64,000 nucleotides of DNA from contig CM057233.1 in the NCBI GenBank assembly GCA_029891385.1, positions 54,824,063 to 54,888,062 of the forward strand, given 5' to 3'. Positions 1-11,459 of the stretch are shown here, piece by piece. Below the pieces are notes generated by a model. That model worked only from the letters and a program-made list of their open reading frames with translations. It ran no database searches and had not been told where the DNA came from. The translations under genes and the position numbers were made by a program. Each line of letters begins with the position of its first letter. The first letter of the stretch is position 1. This stretch comes from Erythroxylum novogranatense. Its lineage: Eukaryota; Streptophyta; Magnoliopsida; Malpighiales; Erythroxylaceae.

Positions 1-602
1 GCCCATGCGCTTTAATATTCAATATCTCCCGTGCTCTGAGGGTATTCATCAACTCACTCAAGGTGTAATCCTTCTTTGTTGAGCTCATAGTCCAACTTAA
101 ACCTGCTGAAAAGAAGAGTTTAAGCTATTGATGATCATAATCATCTGCGTGTCCGCATCCATATCCGCCCTAAGCATCTTAGCCTCGAGAATGCAGAGAT
201 TACCTTCATCATGTAATCCCGCACCTGCTTCACTGTGTTTCGTGCGAGATTATGAAAGGTTTGGATAGCTTTTACTCTTGCAGACCTAGTCCTCACACCA
301 AACATCTCATGTACGTGATAGACCATTACACTAGCAATTTTCATACAAGCAATTTGCTTTTGCAACATGTCACGATGTGTTTTAAATATAACACTTAGTA
401 GTCTTGTCAAGATTCATTAACGCTCATATTGTTGGACTTGCTCAGGAGTTGAATCTCCACTTGGAGGTGTAGGCTCATTTTCAGTTAACACCCATGAAAT
501 ACGTTCATATTGAAGAACAATGTCAAGGTTACATCTCCATTCATTAAAATTGTCTCTGTTTTCCAATTTGTTATTAGTCAAGAGGAGGGTGAGTGGATTC
601 AT
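1..602 (-). pseudogene. Ty1/copia gag fragment (N-terminal part)
   Basis: Remnant of a copia Gag polyprotein read leftward from an ATG at 602 and running off the left edge. The N-terminal stretch (417-602) has the usual plant copia gag opening: a short head, a TNNKLENRDNFNEWRCNLD-like segment, then a VLTENEPTPP loop. After a break near 411 the frame continues at 141-410 with an MFGVRTRSARVKAIQTFHNL segment, matching the alpha-helical middle of this gag family. From ~140 to 1 a frame-shifted piece still reads as the later gag helices. At least two frame changes and a stop mean no intact Gag. In the cell Gag would form the cytoplasmic particle that packages element RNA. The assignment to copia gag rests on motif order; lineage is not determined. 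Confidence 0.7.
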
Positions 603-2655
603 TTTGTGGTTGATTATGTATGAAAATATAAATTATTAAAATATGAGCATACTAGTCAGCAATTTAGGGAACTTTGTATAAAATCATGATATGGTATAAG
701 GATAATAAAATATAAACAAGATCAGGAGTATTACCGACTCCTTCGCTACAGCTTTAAATCCTTGCTGTGCTATCCTCTCCTTCTTCGTGTATCCAAATCC
801 TTTGCCTTTAACTCTTTTCCTTTAACAATCTACTTTCTCCTTGTTGTAGTATCCTCAACTAATTAGATTTACCACCTGTTCTTCAAGGAAAATTAGGTTA
901 ACAAAATCCTTTGGTGGGAAAGGAGAAGAAATGTTTGGAGGAGATTTTCTTAGAAGAAGAAGAAGCAAAATTGAAACTCTTTCAATTGGTATTTTCGATG
1001 CTCTCTTTCATGAAAGGAGAGAAGGTGTAAAAAACATGCAAGAACTCTTTCTTGCCTACCAATTTCATATATCCATGGATGGAAGGAGAGAGAGGCATCA
1101 AATGCATCACTTCTTTCATTAATCACTCATAAAATAGCCAATAAATGAGATTATCTTCATTTATCTTTATGATGGCTATTTGAAAAGACCATAACCTAAA
1201 ATTCAATACGCAATTTCGGTTTTGCCAAGAAGAAAGAAGGAAGATGGTCCATCTAATGTACATCTTTCATCTTTAATCTAATGAATGCAAATAGGTTACA
1301 AGTCAACATTAAAAGACAATCATTAAACCATTAAATGGTAAGTTCATAACTCCATTTAATGATAAAGACCATCTTTATTTAGCATTTTAATGTCAAATGT
1401 GTGGTTACACATTTAACCTAGGAATAACCAAAATTGCTATCTTCTTCTTAAAAAAATTGTTTTAATATAATTAATCTAATTAATTACATTAAACCAAAAA
1501 ACTAAGCCCATTATTAAATGTACATTTGGACTTCTTTAATTAGACCAAGCCCAAGATTCAATTATGGGCTTCTAATTAACCTCCATTTATATTTCTTACT
1601 TAGCTTGATAACCTTCCTTAAAGCCAAGTGGGGAATCTTATTGGACTTTGATAATTAAGCTCGATAAGCCCGAATTAATTCAATCTCATTGGAATTAATT
1701 CTAGCTTATTAACTAAATATCATTCCACTAAAGACAATTAGTTGAACTCTTGAATTATTAAATATTATGAGAATATGTCCAATTGCAAACCCTATTTAGA
1801 ACCTTATTATAGCCATCTGCACAACAAAGGGTAAAATTACCGTTTTGCCCTTATGTTGGTTTTTCCTTCTAGATCTCTCATTTTATTTTATATGGTGGTT
1901 AACACATAAGATCTCATCTCAGTGTTAAGACTTGATGGGTAGCTAGTCCATCAAACTACTGGCGCCAGTTTAATCACCAAATCTCCTTAAAACATCTAGA
2001 AGAGATGATAATACTATAAACTCTTTATTTGAGTGAATGTTCTCGATACATGTCTCAATTAATAATTCTAACATGCATGAACCTCGGATTAATACTCGTA
2101 AAAATCCATTCCGATCATATCAAGAATTATAATGAAACATATATGAGTTCACCACTCATCAAGATTATGGTTCATAATAAGCGAATGCTTAAGTTGTATG
2201 TTTTAAGATTAAAGTAACGGCCCACTTTATTATTGAAAACATACTTGATTCCAGATTCATTTAATAGTGCCATTATCGATAGTCAACTACTATCATGATA
2301 TGAAACTCATCATTCCCTTGAAGTAAACTCATTTACTTATATGGAGATAAATTGCAACACTACAGTCTAAACCATAATCAAACGACCAACTTGATTATTC
2401 AACTGTGAATCAATTAATTCAGATTATAATAATATACATGTTTCCCATACATCTCTATGTATATATATATTACTTACAAAAGAATATTGGTACCTTATGA
2501 CCAGATATATAATGCTTATACAGATAAAACCAAACTCTTTTGTTTTATTAATAATAAATATTTTCATTACAAAGCTATGGAATCAAGAAGATAAAGTTAC
2601 ATGTAAATACACTTGCTTTCCAGGGCACTATATTTACATAACTCCAATAAATACA
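603..2655 (-). mobile_element. Leader and probable 5' LTR of the copia remnant at 1-602
   Basis: AT-rich noncoding sequence directly upstream of the minus-strand gag. Read on the minus strand it begins near 2655 with text (TTATGTAAATATAGTGCCC at ~2620-2640) resembling copia LTR starts, including the Angela-like elements later in this window. It lies against the broken RNase H end of a gypsy element, as expected for an LTR inserted there. I could not find a clear tRNA primer-binding site or the exact inner LTR edge (probably between ~750 and 900). The short ORFs at 931-1122, 2029-2217 and 2497-2727 show no recognisable domain. The LTR call is an inference from position. Confidence 0.4.
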
Positions 2656-3900
2656 TCTAGAACAACATTTTCTTTACCCTTTTTTTATTTAATAAGGAAA
2701 ATATTCAAGAAAAAACACTCTACTTAGCATATCGTTTATTGAGCTTGTTTTGACAATATAAATATTTAAGAGAATCATGATCAGTATAGATGACAAACTA
2801 TTTAGGCATCAAGTAGTGTTGCCAGGTTTCCAAAGCCTTAATGATAGCATAAAGTTCTTTATCATAAGTTGGATAATTTAAACATGCACCATTCAACTTT
2901 TCAGAAAAACATACTATAGGCTTACCTCCTTGTATTAGCACAACACCAATAACTATGCCAGAAGCATCATATTCAATTTCAAAAGTTTGCTCAAAGTTAG
3001 GTAAAGATAATATCGGTGTAATTATCAAATCCTTTTTCAAGGACTTAAATGTAAGTTGTTGTGCTTCTCCCATTTAAACTCACGTTCTTCTTTCCTAACA
3101 CATTTAGTGGATCATTCACAAACTTGTGATAAAAACTAGCCAAACTGTGAAAGGATCTTACTTAAGTAACAGATTTAGGTGTAGGCCATTCGACAATGGC
3201 TTTAACCTTAGCCTCATCAACTTTGATGCCATCTTTACTCACAACAAACCCATGAAATATAACTTTAGGAACATAGAAAGTACAATTCTTCAATTTGGCA
3301 TAAAGTTTTTCTATATGTATAGTAGAAAGTACTTGCTCAAGATGATTAACATGTGAACCTATGTCTCTACCATACACCAAAATATCATTGAAATAAACTA
3401 CTACAAATTTGCCTATAAAAGTTCTAAGCACATGGTTCATTAATCTCAGGAAATTCGAAGGAGCATTGGTCGAACTAAAAGGCATAACCATCCATTCATA
3501 AAGTCCAAATTTAGTTTTAAATGTTGTTTTCCACTCATTACCATCTTTCATGTGAATTTGATGATAACTACTTGTTAAATCAATTTTTTAAAATATACAT
3601 GCACTATAAAAATCTTTTAATATCATCAAGCCTAGGAATGGGCGTCGATACTTAAAAGTTATTTTGTTAACAACACAAAAATCAACACACATTTGCCAAC
3701 TTTTATCTTTCTTAGCTACAAGTATGACAGGCACCACATATAAACTTAGCGACTCTCTAACCAAACCTTTGTCAAGGAGTTCATCAACTTGATGTTGCAG
3801 CTCTTTTGTCTCCCTAGGGTTGGCTTAATATGCTGGTCAGTTGGGAAGGCTCGAACCTATTAGGAATTTGATTTGGTGCTCGACTCTTATCTCCTCAGGG
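2650..3900 (-). pseudogene. Ty3/gypsy reverse transcriptase and RNase H (broken)
   Basis: This would copy element RNA into DNA and degrade the RNA strand. On the minus strand, ~3870-3600 reads as the start of RT (GLVRES...VPVILVAKKDKSWQMCVD), then 3551-3162 carries the palm: [11 protein letters not shown], then the catalytic loop as [10 protein letters not shown], then [15 protein letters not shown] and WPTPKS. The usual YxDD is YFND, so the first catalytic aspartate is an asparagine and the enzyme would be inactive. A stop follows WPTPKSVT. RNase H is at 3073-2650, with YDASG, YDKELYA and, past a stop at ~2797, YTDHDSLKYL, supplying the D, E and D catalytic positions. The last stretch fades at ~2650 where the copia LTR begins. 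Confidence 0.85.
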
Positions 3901-4701
3901 AAGATGTCCTCGTAATCTTGCAAAATATTTTTAACCTTAGTGGGTAAATCACTGTGTAGTTCATTAGTAGCAAATCAATTTTTTCCATAAATCATAAGGA
4001 TGAAAGGCATATGTGTAGAAATAGCCCTATTTACCTCTCTCACACTCACATAAAAAAAATTTTCTCACTAGATTTTGGTTTTTCACTTTTTCGCTTAACT
4101 AATGCTTCCTTTTCTTCTTTCCCCTTACTTAACTTTTGTGGCTCACCTTGTCTTTTCTTTGTCTCTTCTCTTAATTTGATTTGTGCACCTACAACCTCTT
4201 TAAGGGAAGGGGTTTCAAAGTACATGTCCTACCTTCTATTATAAACGAGTACTTATTAGTATATCTATCTTTATTCGTGCTCCGATCAAACTCCCTTGGG
4301 TGCCCCAACAAAATGTAACATGCCCTAATAAGTATAATATCACAAAACACCTTATCTTCATACTTTCCAATAGATAAATGAATAAGTGCTTGGCGTTTTA
4401 CATTTACCTCACCTCTATCATTTAACCATTGCAACTTGTACGGATGAGGATGTCGCATACTAGGTAGTGATAACCTAGTAATAAGAGGCTCACTAACACA
4501 GTTAATTTAACTACCTCCATCAATAATCACTAGGCATAATTTATTCTTAGCTAAACATCTCGTATGGATGATGTTAGTGTGATGCTCATCACTTGGCTCA
4601 TGTAAGATTTGTGTATTCAAGGCTTGAACTACCACCAATGCTTCATTAGACCCTTTAACTTAGAATTCATCATCCCCCTCAATACCTCCTACCTCGTTGC
4701 T
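3901..4701 (-). pseudogene. Ty3/gypsy protease-to-RT linker region
   Basis: The clearest part is 4458-4189 on the minus strand: HPYKLQWLNDRGEVNVKRQ, then CDIILIRACYILLGHPREFD and a YTNKYSFIIEGRT segment. This is the characteristic end of the aspartic-protease domain and the linker into RT in plant gypsy polyproteins. The catalytic D-S/T-G of the protease should lie just upstream (4460-4700), but I could not see it; that segment has stops and frame changes. From 4188 to 3901 the sequence leads to the RT start with several breaks. Family assignment is confident, activity is not expected. Confidence 0.7.
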
Positions 4702-5663
4702 TTAGGTCAATTCAAGCATATCATCACACTCATGGTCACTAATGTAAGTCTCATCCTCCAACAACATATACATCTTTTTGTTAGGACATTGCGATGCTAT
4801 ATGACCACCTAGACACTTAAAGCATGTGATAGGTTTTGGTTGGTTTCGGTTTTGACCTAAGTTTGAAGAACTAGCCTTAGACTTAGAAGGTTTAAAGAAC
4901 ATATTTTTGTTGACATTAGGGTTGAGCGGGTTTCTCTTAGCCCTATTGTTTCCCCATTTATTTTGCTGCCAATGTACATTGTTAGGTCGAGCCTTTACAT
5001 TAAAAGAAAAAGTAGAAGCATTCTCCTTTATATGTCTCTCAGCAGTCACAACTTTCTCTAACAAATTATCCATATCAATATACCCTTGAATCTCAACTCT
5101 CTGGCGAATTAGTCAATTTAACCCTCCAAGAAAAAGGACTAAAGCAGTCGATTCATCATCTTTTGTGCCAGCTTTGATTTTTAATGCCACCAACTCTTGA
5201 AAGTATTCAGCTACAATTAGACTGTCTTGCTATAGTTCCTACACCCTATTATACAATTCATGAAAATAGGCATTTGGAACATACTTCTTTCTCATTATGC
5301 CTATTAGTTCACGCCAAGAAGAAATAGAGGGCTCCTCATTCCTTCTGTGCACAAGGTTACTTCACCAAATAGTGGCATAATTTTGGATTTCAACAACAAC
5401 TAGCTTAACTTTCTTTTCTTCAGAAAGATTATGGACATAAAAAATTCTTTCTACAAGCTTCAGGATCAAATTTGTCATGAAATTCAGGAATTTTCAACAT
5501 AATAAATCCCAAATTACCATCAACCTTTTTACCTTGTCCATAAGTATGTTTGGAAGTTTCAGTTTCTTCCTAGGTATTTCTTGATATTGATTGCTCATAA
5601 AAGTTGTGGTTGCTCTCATGTTGTTCATAGACTTTGATCTTAGTTTTCCAATATGTGTAAGCT
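4702..5663 (-). pseudogene. Ty3/gypsy gag, middle and zinc-knuckle part
   Basis: Gag would form the virus-like particle and bind element RNA. At 5073-4702 (minus) a basic, Asn-rich stretch leads to a zinc knuckle reading CFKCLGGHIASQC. Its spacing is CX2CX3HX4C, one residue short of the standard CX2CX4HX4C, so metal binding is doubtful. Upstream (~5560-5100) an out-of-frame mixture of segments still reads like the retrotransposon gag fold, including IPEFHDKFDPEA and EEKKVKLVVVEIQNYATIW. The ORF at 5494-5697 is the edge of this domain plus inserted sequence. Several stops and shifts separate the pieces. The gag N-terminus lies beyond the insertion, at 7046-7220. Confidence 0.65.
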
Positions 5664-5668
5664 TTAAT

Positions 5669-7040
5669 TGATTAACCTCGATAATTCGCAAGTGCACGAG
5701 TTGTTTGCAAAGTACTTAAGGTGTTGATCTCACGAGGAGGGATAATCTATTCCTGAAATCTAAGGCCAAAACAAATCGCAGAAATTCAAATGTAATGAAA
5801 CCAAATAAGAATGTAATTCAATCAAGCAAATCAATTCAAGAATCAATCATAAAAATATTAACAATTTAGCAATTACAATGCACACTTAAGAATCAGCCGG
5901 AGGAACTACCAATTAAGAGAAAAGGAATTTTACCTATCTTTAACTCTAACCTAATCAATTATGAATCACTGGATTATGGGTTCTAAACGATCCTGGGGTG
6001 ATTACTCTCTCTCAAGTTATAACCATTACTCCTAATTTATAAACCCTAATCAGATTGTGAAAGTTGTAATTTTTTAATTAACAACCTATCCAAAACCCTA
6101 ATTAGATCTGAAGTTGTCTAATAAACTATCAAAAATTATTGCAAGATCTCTCTTTGTACAATTTTCCAACTTGATTTAATTATCGTTCTATTAAACCACC
6201 TAACTCTCGTTAGCCCAATTTAATTATTTTTCACTTAATTCACCCTCTCAGTTTATCATCGAATTATACAATTGCAGAAATTAAATCATAATAAACTAGT
6301 AAAACAAAAACAATCAAATTTCATTAAATCAAAGATAAAACCCCGAAGGTGAGTCTAGAAACAACATCGACTATTATTCCAATTCTATACAATAATAAAA
6401 TTCAAAATAACAGGAAATACAAACTTGAATGGACATAGGAGGCAACAACATCGGGAAACTCCTGATCTCGGAAGTTCATCAAGTCGACTTCTTCTCCACT
6501 TCTCTCTTCCTTCTTCTCTTTCACTATCTCTCGACAATTCTCTCTAGGGTTTCTTTGAAAAATGGTTGATGTAAAAGCTTTCTCTTCTTCTTTGTCTTAT
6601 TCTTTAAATACCTTTTGTGTTCTGAGCAACCCAAGGATTTTTTTGAGATCCAAAAGATCCCAAAAACCTCTTGAAACTTGACACTTTTGAGTGTCTACAT
6701 ATCTTCCTGAAGGCCATAATCGTGGGCAACCAACTCCACTACATCTTTCACAATTGTGGCCTATTATACAACAATCATAGGTCATGATTTTGGCCTAAGT
6801 GTCTCTGAAACTTCTTCATTCTTCGATGATGACCCTGAAACACTAAAAACACATCAAGGTATCTCAAAACATAATAATAAAGCTTAAAGACTTGTATAAA
6901 CCCATGAAACACTTAAAACATAAATAATTCATAAACTAACACAATTCTAACCTAAACACATACCAAATGATTGAATTAACCATTAAATATATATCAAACT
7001 AAGCCCCAAAACATGACACAATTCACACTTATCAAACTCA
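5669..7040 (+). mobile_element. Solo LTR (1.37 kb) inserted in gypsy gag; TSD TTAAT
   Basis: The segment starts TGATTAACCTCG and ends AAACTCA, so it has TG...CA ends, and it is flanked by identical 5-bp direct repeats TTAAT at 5664-5668 and 7041-7045. Leaving the segment and one repeat out, the gypsy gag frame runs open across the junction on the minus strand, which independently supports both borders. There is no ORF of note, no second copy of its ends and no PBS, so a solo LTR is the simplest reading; a small non-autonomous element is possible. Orientation is unknown and given as + only for listing. The text CGCAAGTGCACGAG near the left end is a useful family tag. Confidence 0.75.
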
Positions 7041-7045
7041 TTAAT

Positions 7046-7220
7046 TTTTTTAATCTTATCTCTCAACTCCATCATTTGTTTTACCAGTGCCATCAACAAG
7101 TCATTGTTGTTGGGCTCTAAGGCATCCCTATTGGTGCATGTTAATTTAACCTTAAGCTTGATCTGTCTTCTTTTTATTGCTTCATCAGATATGATACTTA
7201 CAAAACAAAAATCTCATACC
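7046..7220 (-). pseudogene. Ty3/gypsy gag, N-terminal fragment
   Basis: Minus-strand frame rich in Asn, Leu and Lys (ALEPNNNDLLMALVKQMMEL, then RDKIKKI), which looks like the helical N-terminus of plant gypsy gag. It is continuous with the gag body at 5663 once the solo LTR at 5669-7040 and one copy of its 5-bp duplication are set aside. Upstream of ~7220 the frame is lost and no start codon can be assigned. Confidence 0.55.
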
Positions 7221-7300
7221 CTTTTTTGTTTATTTTCGAACCGCCTCCCTAGTGTATAACCTAGAGCTACTCTCAACCTAAGTATTTGACTCTTCAATAG

Positions 7301-8141
7301 GCTTTTACAACCAAATGTAAAATAAAACTCAGCCTTTCACCACTCCTTCCTTATCATTCTTCAGTGCAATGAATAATAAATGCTAATCCTCAGGCAAAGT
7401 AGAACAAAGAAAACAACTTAGGAGGTTAAAGAACAAGAATGTCTCAAGTATAATTTGCAACAATAATTTAGAACAAGAAAATATATTAGAATATGTCACA
7501 AATTTGCAAAATTTCAGGTAGGAGTATTTTGGTAATTTTTTAGAAGTAAAAATATACAATATGGATTTTGTTCAAAAGATCTTGTTGAGTACTATCAAAT
7601 TGATATATAGCACGTTCTCAAATTCCTCACGATTAGAAAGATGTGGCAATTTTAAGCTATGAGACCCAAAAAGGAAATAATTCCTAATGCAAATAAGATT
7701 GACTAAAAGTAGTCAATTTTAGCAATATTGACCTTCCTACCAATATGGAAATAATAGAAATAGGCAAGTAAGACTTCTTTCTTTGGAAGTAAAGTGCCTT
7801 CCAAATCGGTAATGCCTTTCACAATTGGGAAACTTGGTTTCCGAAAACAACAACTTCAAAAAAGGAAACTTTCCAAGAACATAGCTTCGATCACCTTCCA
7901 CCCTTTCCCAGTTTGAATCTCTAGACTTTGTTGATCGATTCCTGGTTCCAGCCACTTCCTTCTACATTGGGTCTGGGTGGTTTTATCGACGAGGGGGGTC
8001 TGCTTCTCCCACCTCGGCCCACTCTTTGTTTTCTCTAGTTCATTCGGGTACTGGCTTCAGCCTGTTCCTTGCTTCCTAGGGTTTGCGGGAGCGTGCCAGT
8101 AGTGGGTGCAGGGGGTCGCCTCTGGTCTTCCCTCCTGGGAC
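7301..8141. other. Noncoding: gypsy leader/LTR remnant, then LINE 5' region
   Basis: 7301-7735 is AT-rich with no recognisable coding content and may be the outer part of the gypsy element. From about 7950 the sequence becomes GC-rich and pyrimidine-rich up to the LINE ORF1 ATG at 8142, as in a LINE 5' untranslated region. The minus-strand ORFs at 7737-7955 and 8035-8226 have no domain I know and overlap this leader. The border between the two elements is not visible. Confidence 0.4.
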
Positions 8142-8290
8142 ATGGGTAAAAACAAGAATTGTGGAATTGACATGACGACGACTTGCCTTGGCTTCCAAGT
8201 AGGGAACACGAATCGTTCCCAACCAATGACCAACCGAAATACTAAGCAGGACCATAATGGTTCGTTGACGAATACGGCACAGGTTCTACC
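8142..8290 (+). pseudogene. LINE ORF1, N-terminal part (interrupted by element A)
   Basis: ORF1 of a plant L1-type LINE encodes an RNA-binding protein that coats element RNA. The frame starts at an ATG at 8142 with MGKNKNCGIDMTTTCLGF, a basic and polar head of the kind seen in plant LINE ORF1, and is cut after AQVLP by the copia LTR at 8291. Any ORF continuing past 8290 is an artefact of the LTR. The same frame resumes at 26366, after the insertion and its duplicated flank (CTACC at 8286-8290; CTGCC at 26361-26365, one mismatch). An in-frame CTG upstream (8106) was rejected as a start in favour of the ATG. Confidence 0.6.
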
Positions 8291-8791
8291 TGTAGGAAAA
8301 TCCCGGTGTGTGCATCACATGCATACGGTGCGGAAAACAAAAATTTTTTGTTCCGGGACCTTCCCGAAAGTCAGGATCCATGTGTCTATATATCAAAGTC
8401 AAACCATAACGACCAAAGGAGACCGTCTCTAACGGTAAACCTAACCGGGGCAAACCCTTTGACCCAGAAATAGCTAGAACAAATTAAAGACTGCTAGATC
8501 TTACCTTTGTTCTTGGAGAGCTATAAGAAACGATGGAGAGAAGGAGAAACTTGGAGATGAAGCCTTGATGATCGATGGTGGGAAGAGAAGATGCTTAGGA
8601 TTTTCTCAAAGTCCTTTCTTCCTTTCTTTTCTTCCAAAAGCCACGAAGATCATCCTCAATACTTCTTCATTAGCCTTTTTGTCTTTTAACAATTAAAGGA
8701 CTTAAAAGCTAATGATGGAGAGAGCTCCACGTTAGCCTTATATATATATATATAAGTTTAAGATGATAAGGCTAATTCTCCTCCTTCCACG

Positions 8792-8844
<53 letters not shown>

Positions 8845-9645
8845 TAATTATATATATATATAAATGCTGAAGTGGTCCAACTGCTGGGTCGGTCCTCTAA
8901 AGACCTAGAGTCCCTATGAAAAACCACCGGAAACCTTTTTCAGCAATATCGATGTCGCGATCTCATCGGGACATATCTCGATCTCATCAGGATCCATTTA
9001 ATCCTGTTACTTTCCATTTATTGGATCTCTATCCAAAACTATTTTACGAATTCTCCGAGTCACTCTTATGCGTGTAACCCATTAGGTTCCCGGTTATGTT
9101 GGTCACTTAGATTAACACTTAATCTGAGCAAGTCATGAGTGGTATCTAGCAACACATCGGGACCCCCAATTGACCGGAAAGTAATTGGTTTGACGAATGA
9201 ACATATATTCATCATGAACCATATCACGAACCTTTCTATAGACAATTACCGTGCAATTCGTCCTTTCACCATGCTATACCCCACTTGGTTATGAGTATGG
9301 GCAAAGTGTCAACTCTTACTAGATTGAGTACGTCAAATCTAGTCCAAGTGATATCAGTTCTTATCCTGGGACTCATTACTTTATATGTCATCAAGACACT
9401 CTTCATGACATACATACTCCGCCGAGATTTCAAGTAATGACCTCGACAAGAGGCCATGGGTATCATCTTCGCTATCACGTAAGTGGTGAATCCTTTATTG
9501 GCTACTCAATTACCTTCAATACCTCAAGTGCACCCAATCACCACCCTATGAGCGACCTCTGTAAGGCAACAAGGAATGGAGTCAAAGCACAGAATCAGTA
9601 TCCAAGATATCCTTGAGTACCTCAAGTCTAAGGATACTTGCACCA
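8291..9645 (-). repeat. Element A 3' LTR, inner portion (before insertion of B)
   Basis: Begins TGTAGGAAAATCCCGG, the reverse complement of the family LTR end, and runs collinear with the other LTRs up to the text CTTGCACCA, where B starts. It contains an (AC)n tract and flanking (AT)n tracts at about 8740-8865. Compared with A's 5' LTR, the part at ~9410-9600 shows several CTG/CAG-to-CG type differences (for example TCTTCGCTATCACG at ~9465 against TCTTCTGCTATCACA at ~25715). Confidence 0.9.
8794..8866. repeat. (AC)n and (AT)n microsatellite in A LTR
   Basis: About 18 AC units followed by AT-rich dinucleotide sequence. The matching position in A's other LTR (~25045-25105) has a shorter AC run, so the tract is length-variable between LTRs of one element. 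Confidence 0.9.
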
Positions 9646-11183
9646 TGTTAGAGTAGTGCCCTGAAGGCAATCGCCTTTAGCGCATTTTGTACAAATTTGT
9701 GTACAGTTTTTATAAATAAATAAAGAAAGGCATTTTTCATTACGTTGCTGTTCATTATTTATGAACTGATATTGATCAATATGCAAATTAATGAAGTCCA
9801 TGATATATGACATAGCATGAAGGAAATTATGGTGTGATCATACTATTGAGATTCCTATCATGTGCAATTATGTCAGTATCTAAATTATCCTAGTCATAGG
9901 ATTACCGAGATCGGACATCGAGAATCCGGAAAGACTAGCACATCTCAAGCTCCTTGATTTGATCAAGCAGTGGATCTCAAAAACTGTACATATGAGATAT
10001 TTAGGGTTGAGATGTGGATGCTTACTAGAGGTAGTAAGTACATTGGTTGACCTGCTATGAGATCATCACATGGATGTACTATTCTAATGTAAGTGATAAT
10101 CTCATCATAGCAATGGTGCAAGTATCCTTAGACTTGAGGTACTCAAGGATATCTTGGATGCTGATTTTGTGTTTTGACTCCATTCCTTGTTGCCTCACAG
10201 AGGTCGCTCATAGGGTGGTGATTGGGTACAGTTTGAGGTATTCGAAGATAATTGAGTAGCCAATAGAGGATTCACCACTTCTGTAATAGCAGAAGATGAT
10301 ACCCATGGCCTCTTGTCAGGGTAATTACTTGGAAATCTCTGATCAGAGTACATATGTCATGAAGAGTGTCTTCATCGACATATTAAGTATTAAGTAATGA
10401 GTCCCAGGACAAGAACTGAAATCATAACCAAGTGGGGTATAGCATGGTGAAAGGACGAATTGCACGGTAATTGTCTATGGAAAGGTTCGTGATATGGTCC
10501 ATGATGAATATATGTTTATTCGTCAAACCAATTACTTTCCGATCAATTGGGGTCATGATGTGTTGCTAGATACCGCCATGACTTGCTTAGATTAAGTGTT
10601 GATCTAAGTACCAACATAACCGGAACCTAATGGGTCACACGATAAGAGTGTCTCGAGAATTTGTAAAATAGTTTTGGATAGAGATCCAATATATGGAGAG
10701 CAATCGGATTAAATGGATCCCGATGAGATCGAGATATGTCCCGATGAGATCGCGACATCGATATTACTCAAAAACGCTTCGAGAATTTTTCCCATACGGG
10801 ACCCTAGTAGGTAGTAGACCGACCCAGTGTGACTGGACCACTTCAGCATTTATTTATATATATATATAATTAATTAATTAAAGAATTAATTAATATATAT
10901 ATATATATATACGTGGATGGAGGAGGAAGTTTTAACTTTATATATATATATATATATAAAGGTTAAAACGTGGATGGCAAGAGAAGCTTCCAATTTTGCC
11001 TTGTAATCTTTGTATTAAATGGCTTAATGACAAAATGAAAAAGTGAGATAGGTGTGCTCGTTGGTTGAAGAAAGAGAAAAGAAGGAAGGAAGGAAAAATT
11101 GTTTTCCCTCTCATCTCATCATCGTTCTTCATCATCTTCAAGCATTTTCTTCTCAAGCTTCTCCATCATTTTCAAGCTCTCCC
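9646..11183 (+). repeat. Element B 5' LTR (truncated end)
   Basis: Collinear with B's 3' LTR from TGTTAGAGTAGTGCCC up to TTTTCAAGCTCTCC, then stops about 250 bp short of the normal LTR end. Relative to the 3' LTR it lacks ~65 bp near 10425, with a TCA microhomology at the junction (GAAATCA/TAACC). It contains (AT)n tracts near 10855-10910 and 10940-10960. Confidence 0.88.
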
Positions 11184-11312
11184 TGTAGGAAAATCCCGGT
11201 GTGAGCATCACATGCCCACGGTGCCGAAAACAAAATTTTTTTGTTTCGGGACCTTCCCGAAAGCCAGGATCCATGTGACTATATAACAAAGTCAAACCAA
11301 AACGACCAAAGG
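11184..11312 (-). repeat. Inverted terminal ~129 bp of the B LTR
   Basis: Reads TGTAGGAAAATCCCGGTG and onward as the reverse complement of the last ~129 bp of the family LTR, in an element that is otherwise on the plus strand. Internal details (ATATAGTCACATGG, and the run of seven A before TTTTG, when reverse-complemented) match B's own 3' LTR end better than A's, so it probably derives from B itself. Confidence 0.85.
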
Positions 11313-11337
11313 ATATGTCTGTGCACTGTAGACGTAT

Positions 11338-11459
11338 AAGTCGACTTGCACAATGTTACAAGTCGACTTGTTCATGCACAGTTGCATAAGTCGACTTACA
11401 CTTGCATAAGTCGACTTATACAGAGACATAAATCGACTTATACATATACAAGTCGACTT
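11338..11459. repeat. Palindrome array (AAGTCGACTT) in the B leader
   Basis: Six copies of a 10-bp palindrome at about 11338, 11360, 11388, 11408, 11430 and 11450. Five are exactly AAGTCGACTT and one is AAATCGACTT. Spacing is 20-28 bp and the spacers are related (GCACA, CATGCA, TATACA). The array lies in the leader RNA upstream of gag. Confidence 0.9.

Larger units (their letters stand above)
2650..7300 (-). mobile_element. Decayed Ty3/gypsy retrotransposon (gag to RNase H), split by a solo LTR
   Basis: On the minus strand the order is gag N-terminus (~7046-7220), gag body with zinc knuckle (~4702-5663), protease-to-RT linker (4189-4458), reverse transcriptase (~3110-3870) and RNase H (~2650-3073). 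RT before RNase H with no integrase between them fits Ty3/gypsy, where integrase comes last; here the element is cut before integrase by the copia LTR. Stops, frameshifts and small deletions are present throughout. A TG...CA element with a 5-bp duplication interrupts gag at 5669-7040. No LTR of this element was recognised with confidence; sequence at ~7300-7700 may hold part of its leader or LTR. Confidence 0.8.

Noticed and set aside
8106..8432. 108-codon ORF on the plus strand
   Set aside because: LINE ORF1 start fused by chance to the LTR of element A; only 8142-8290 is LINE.
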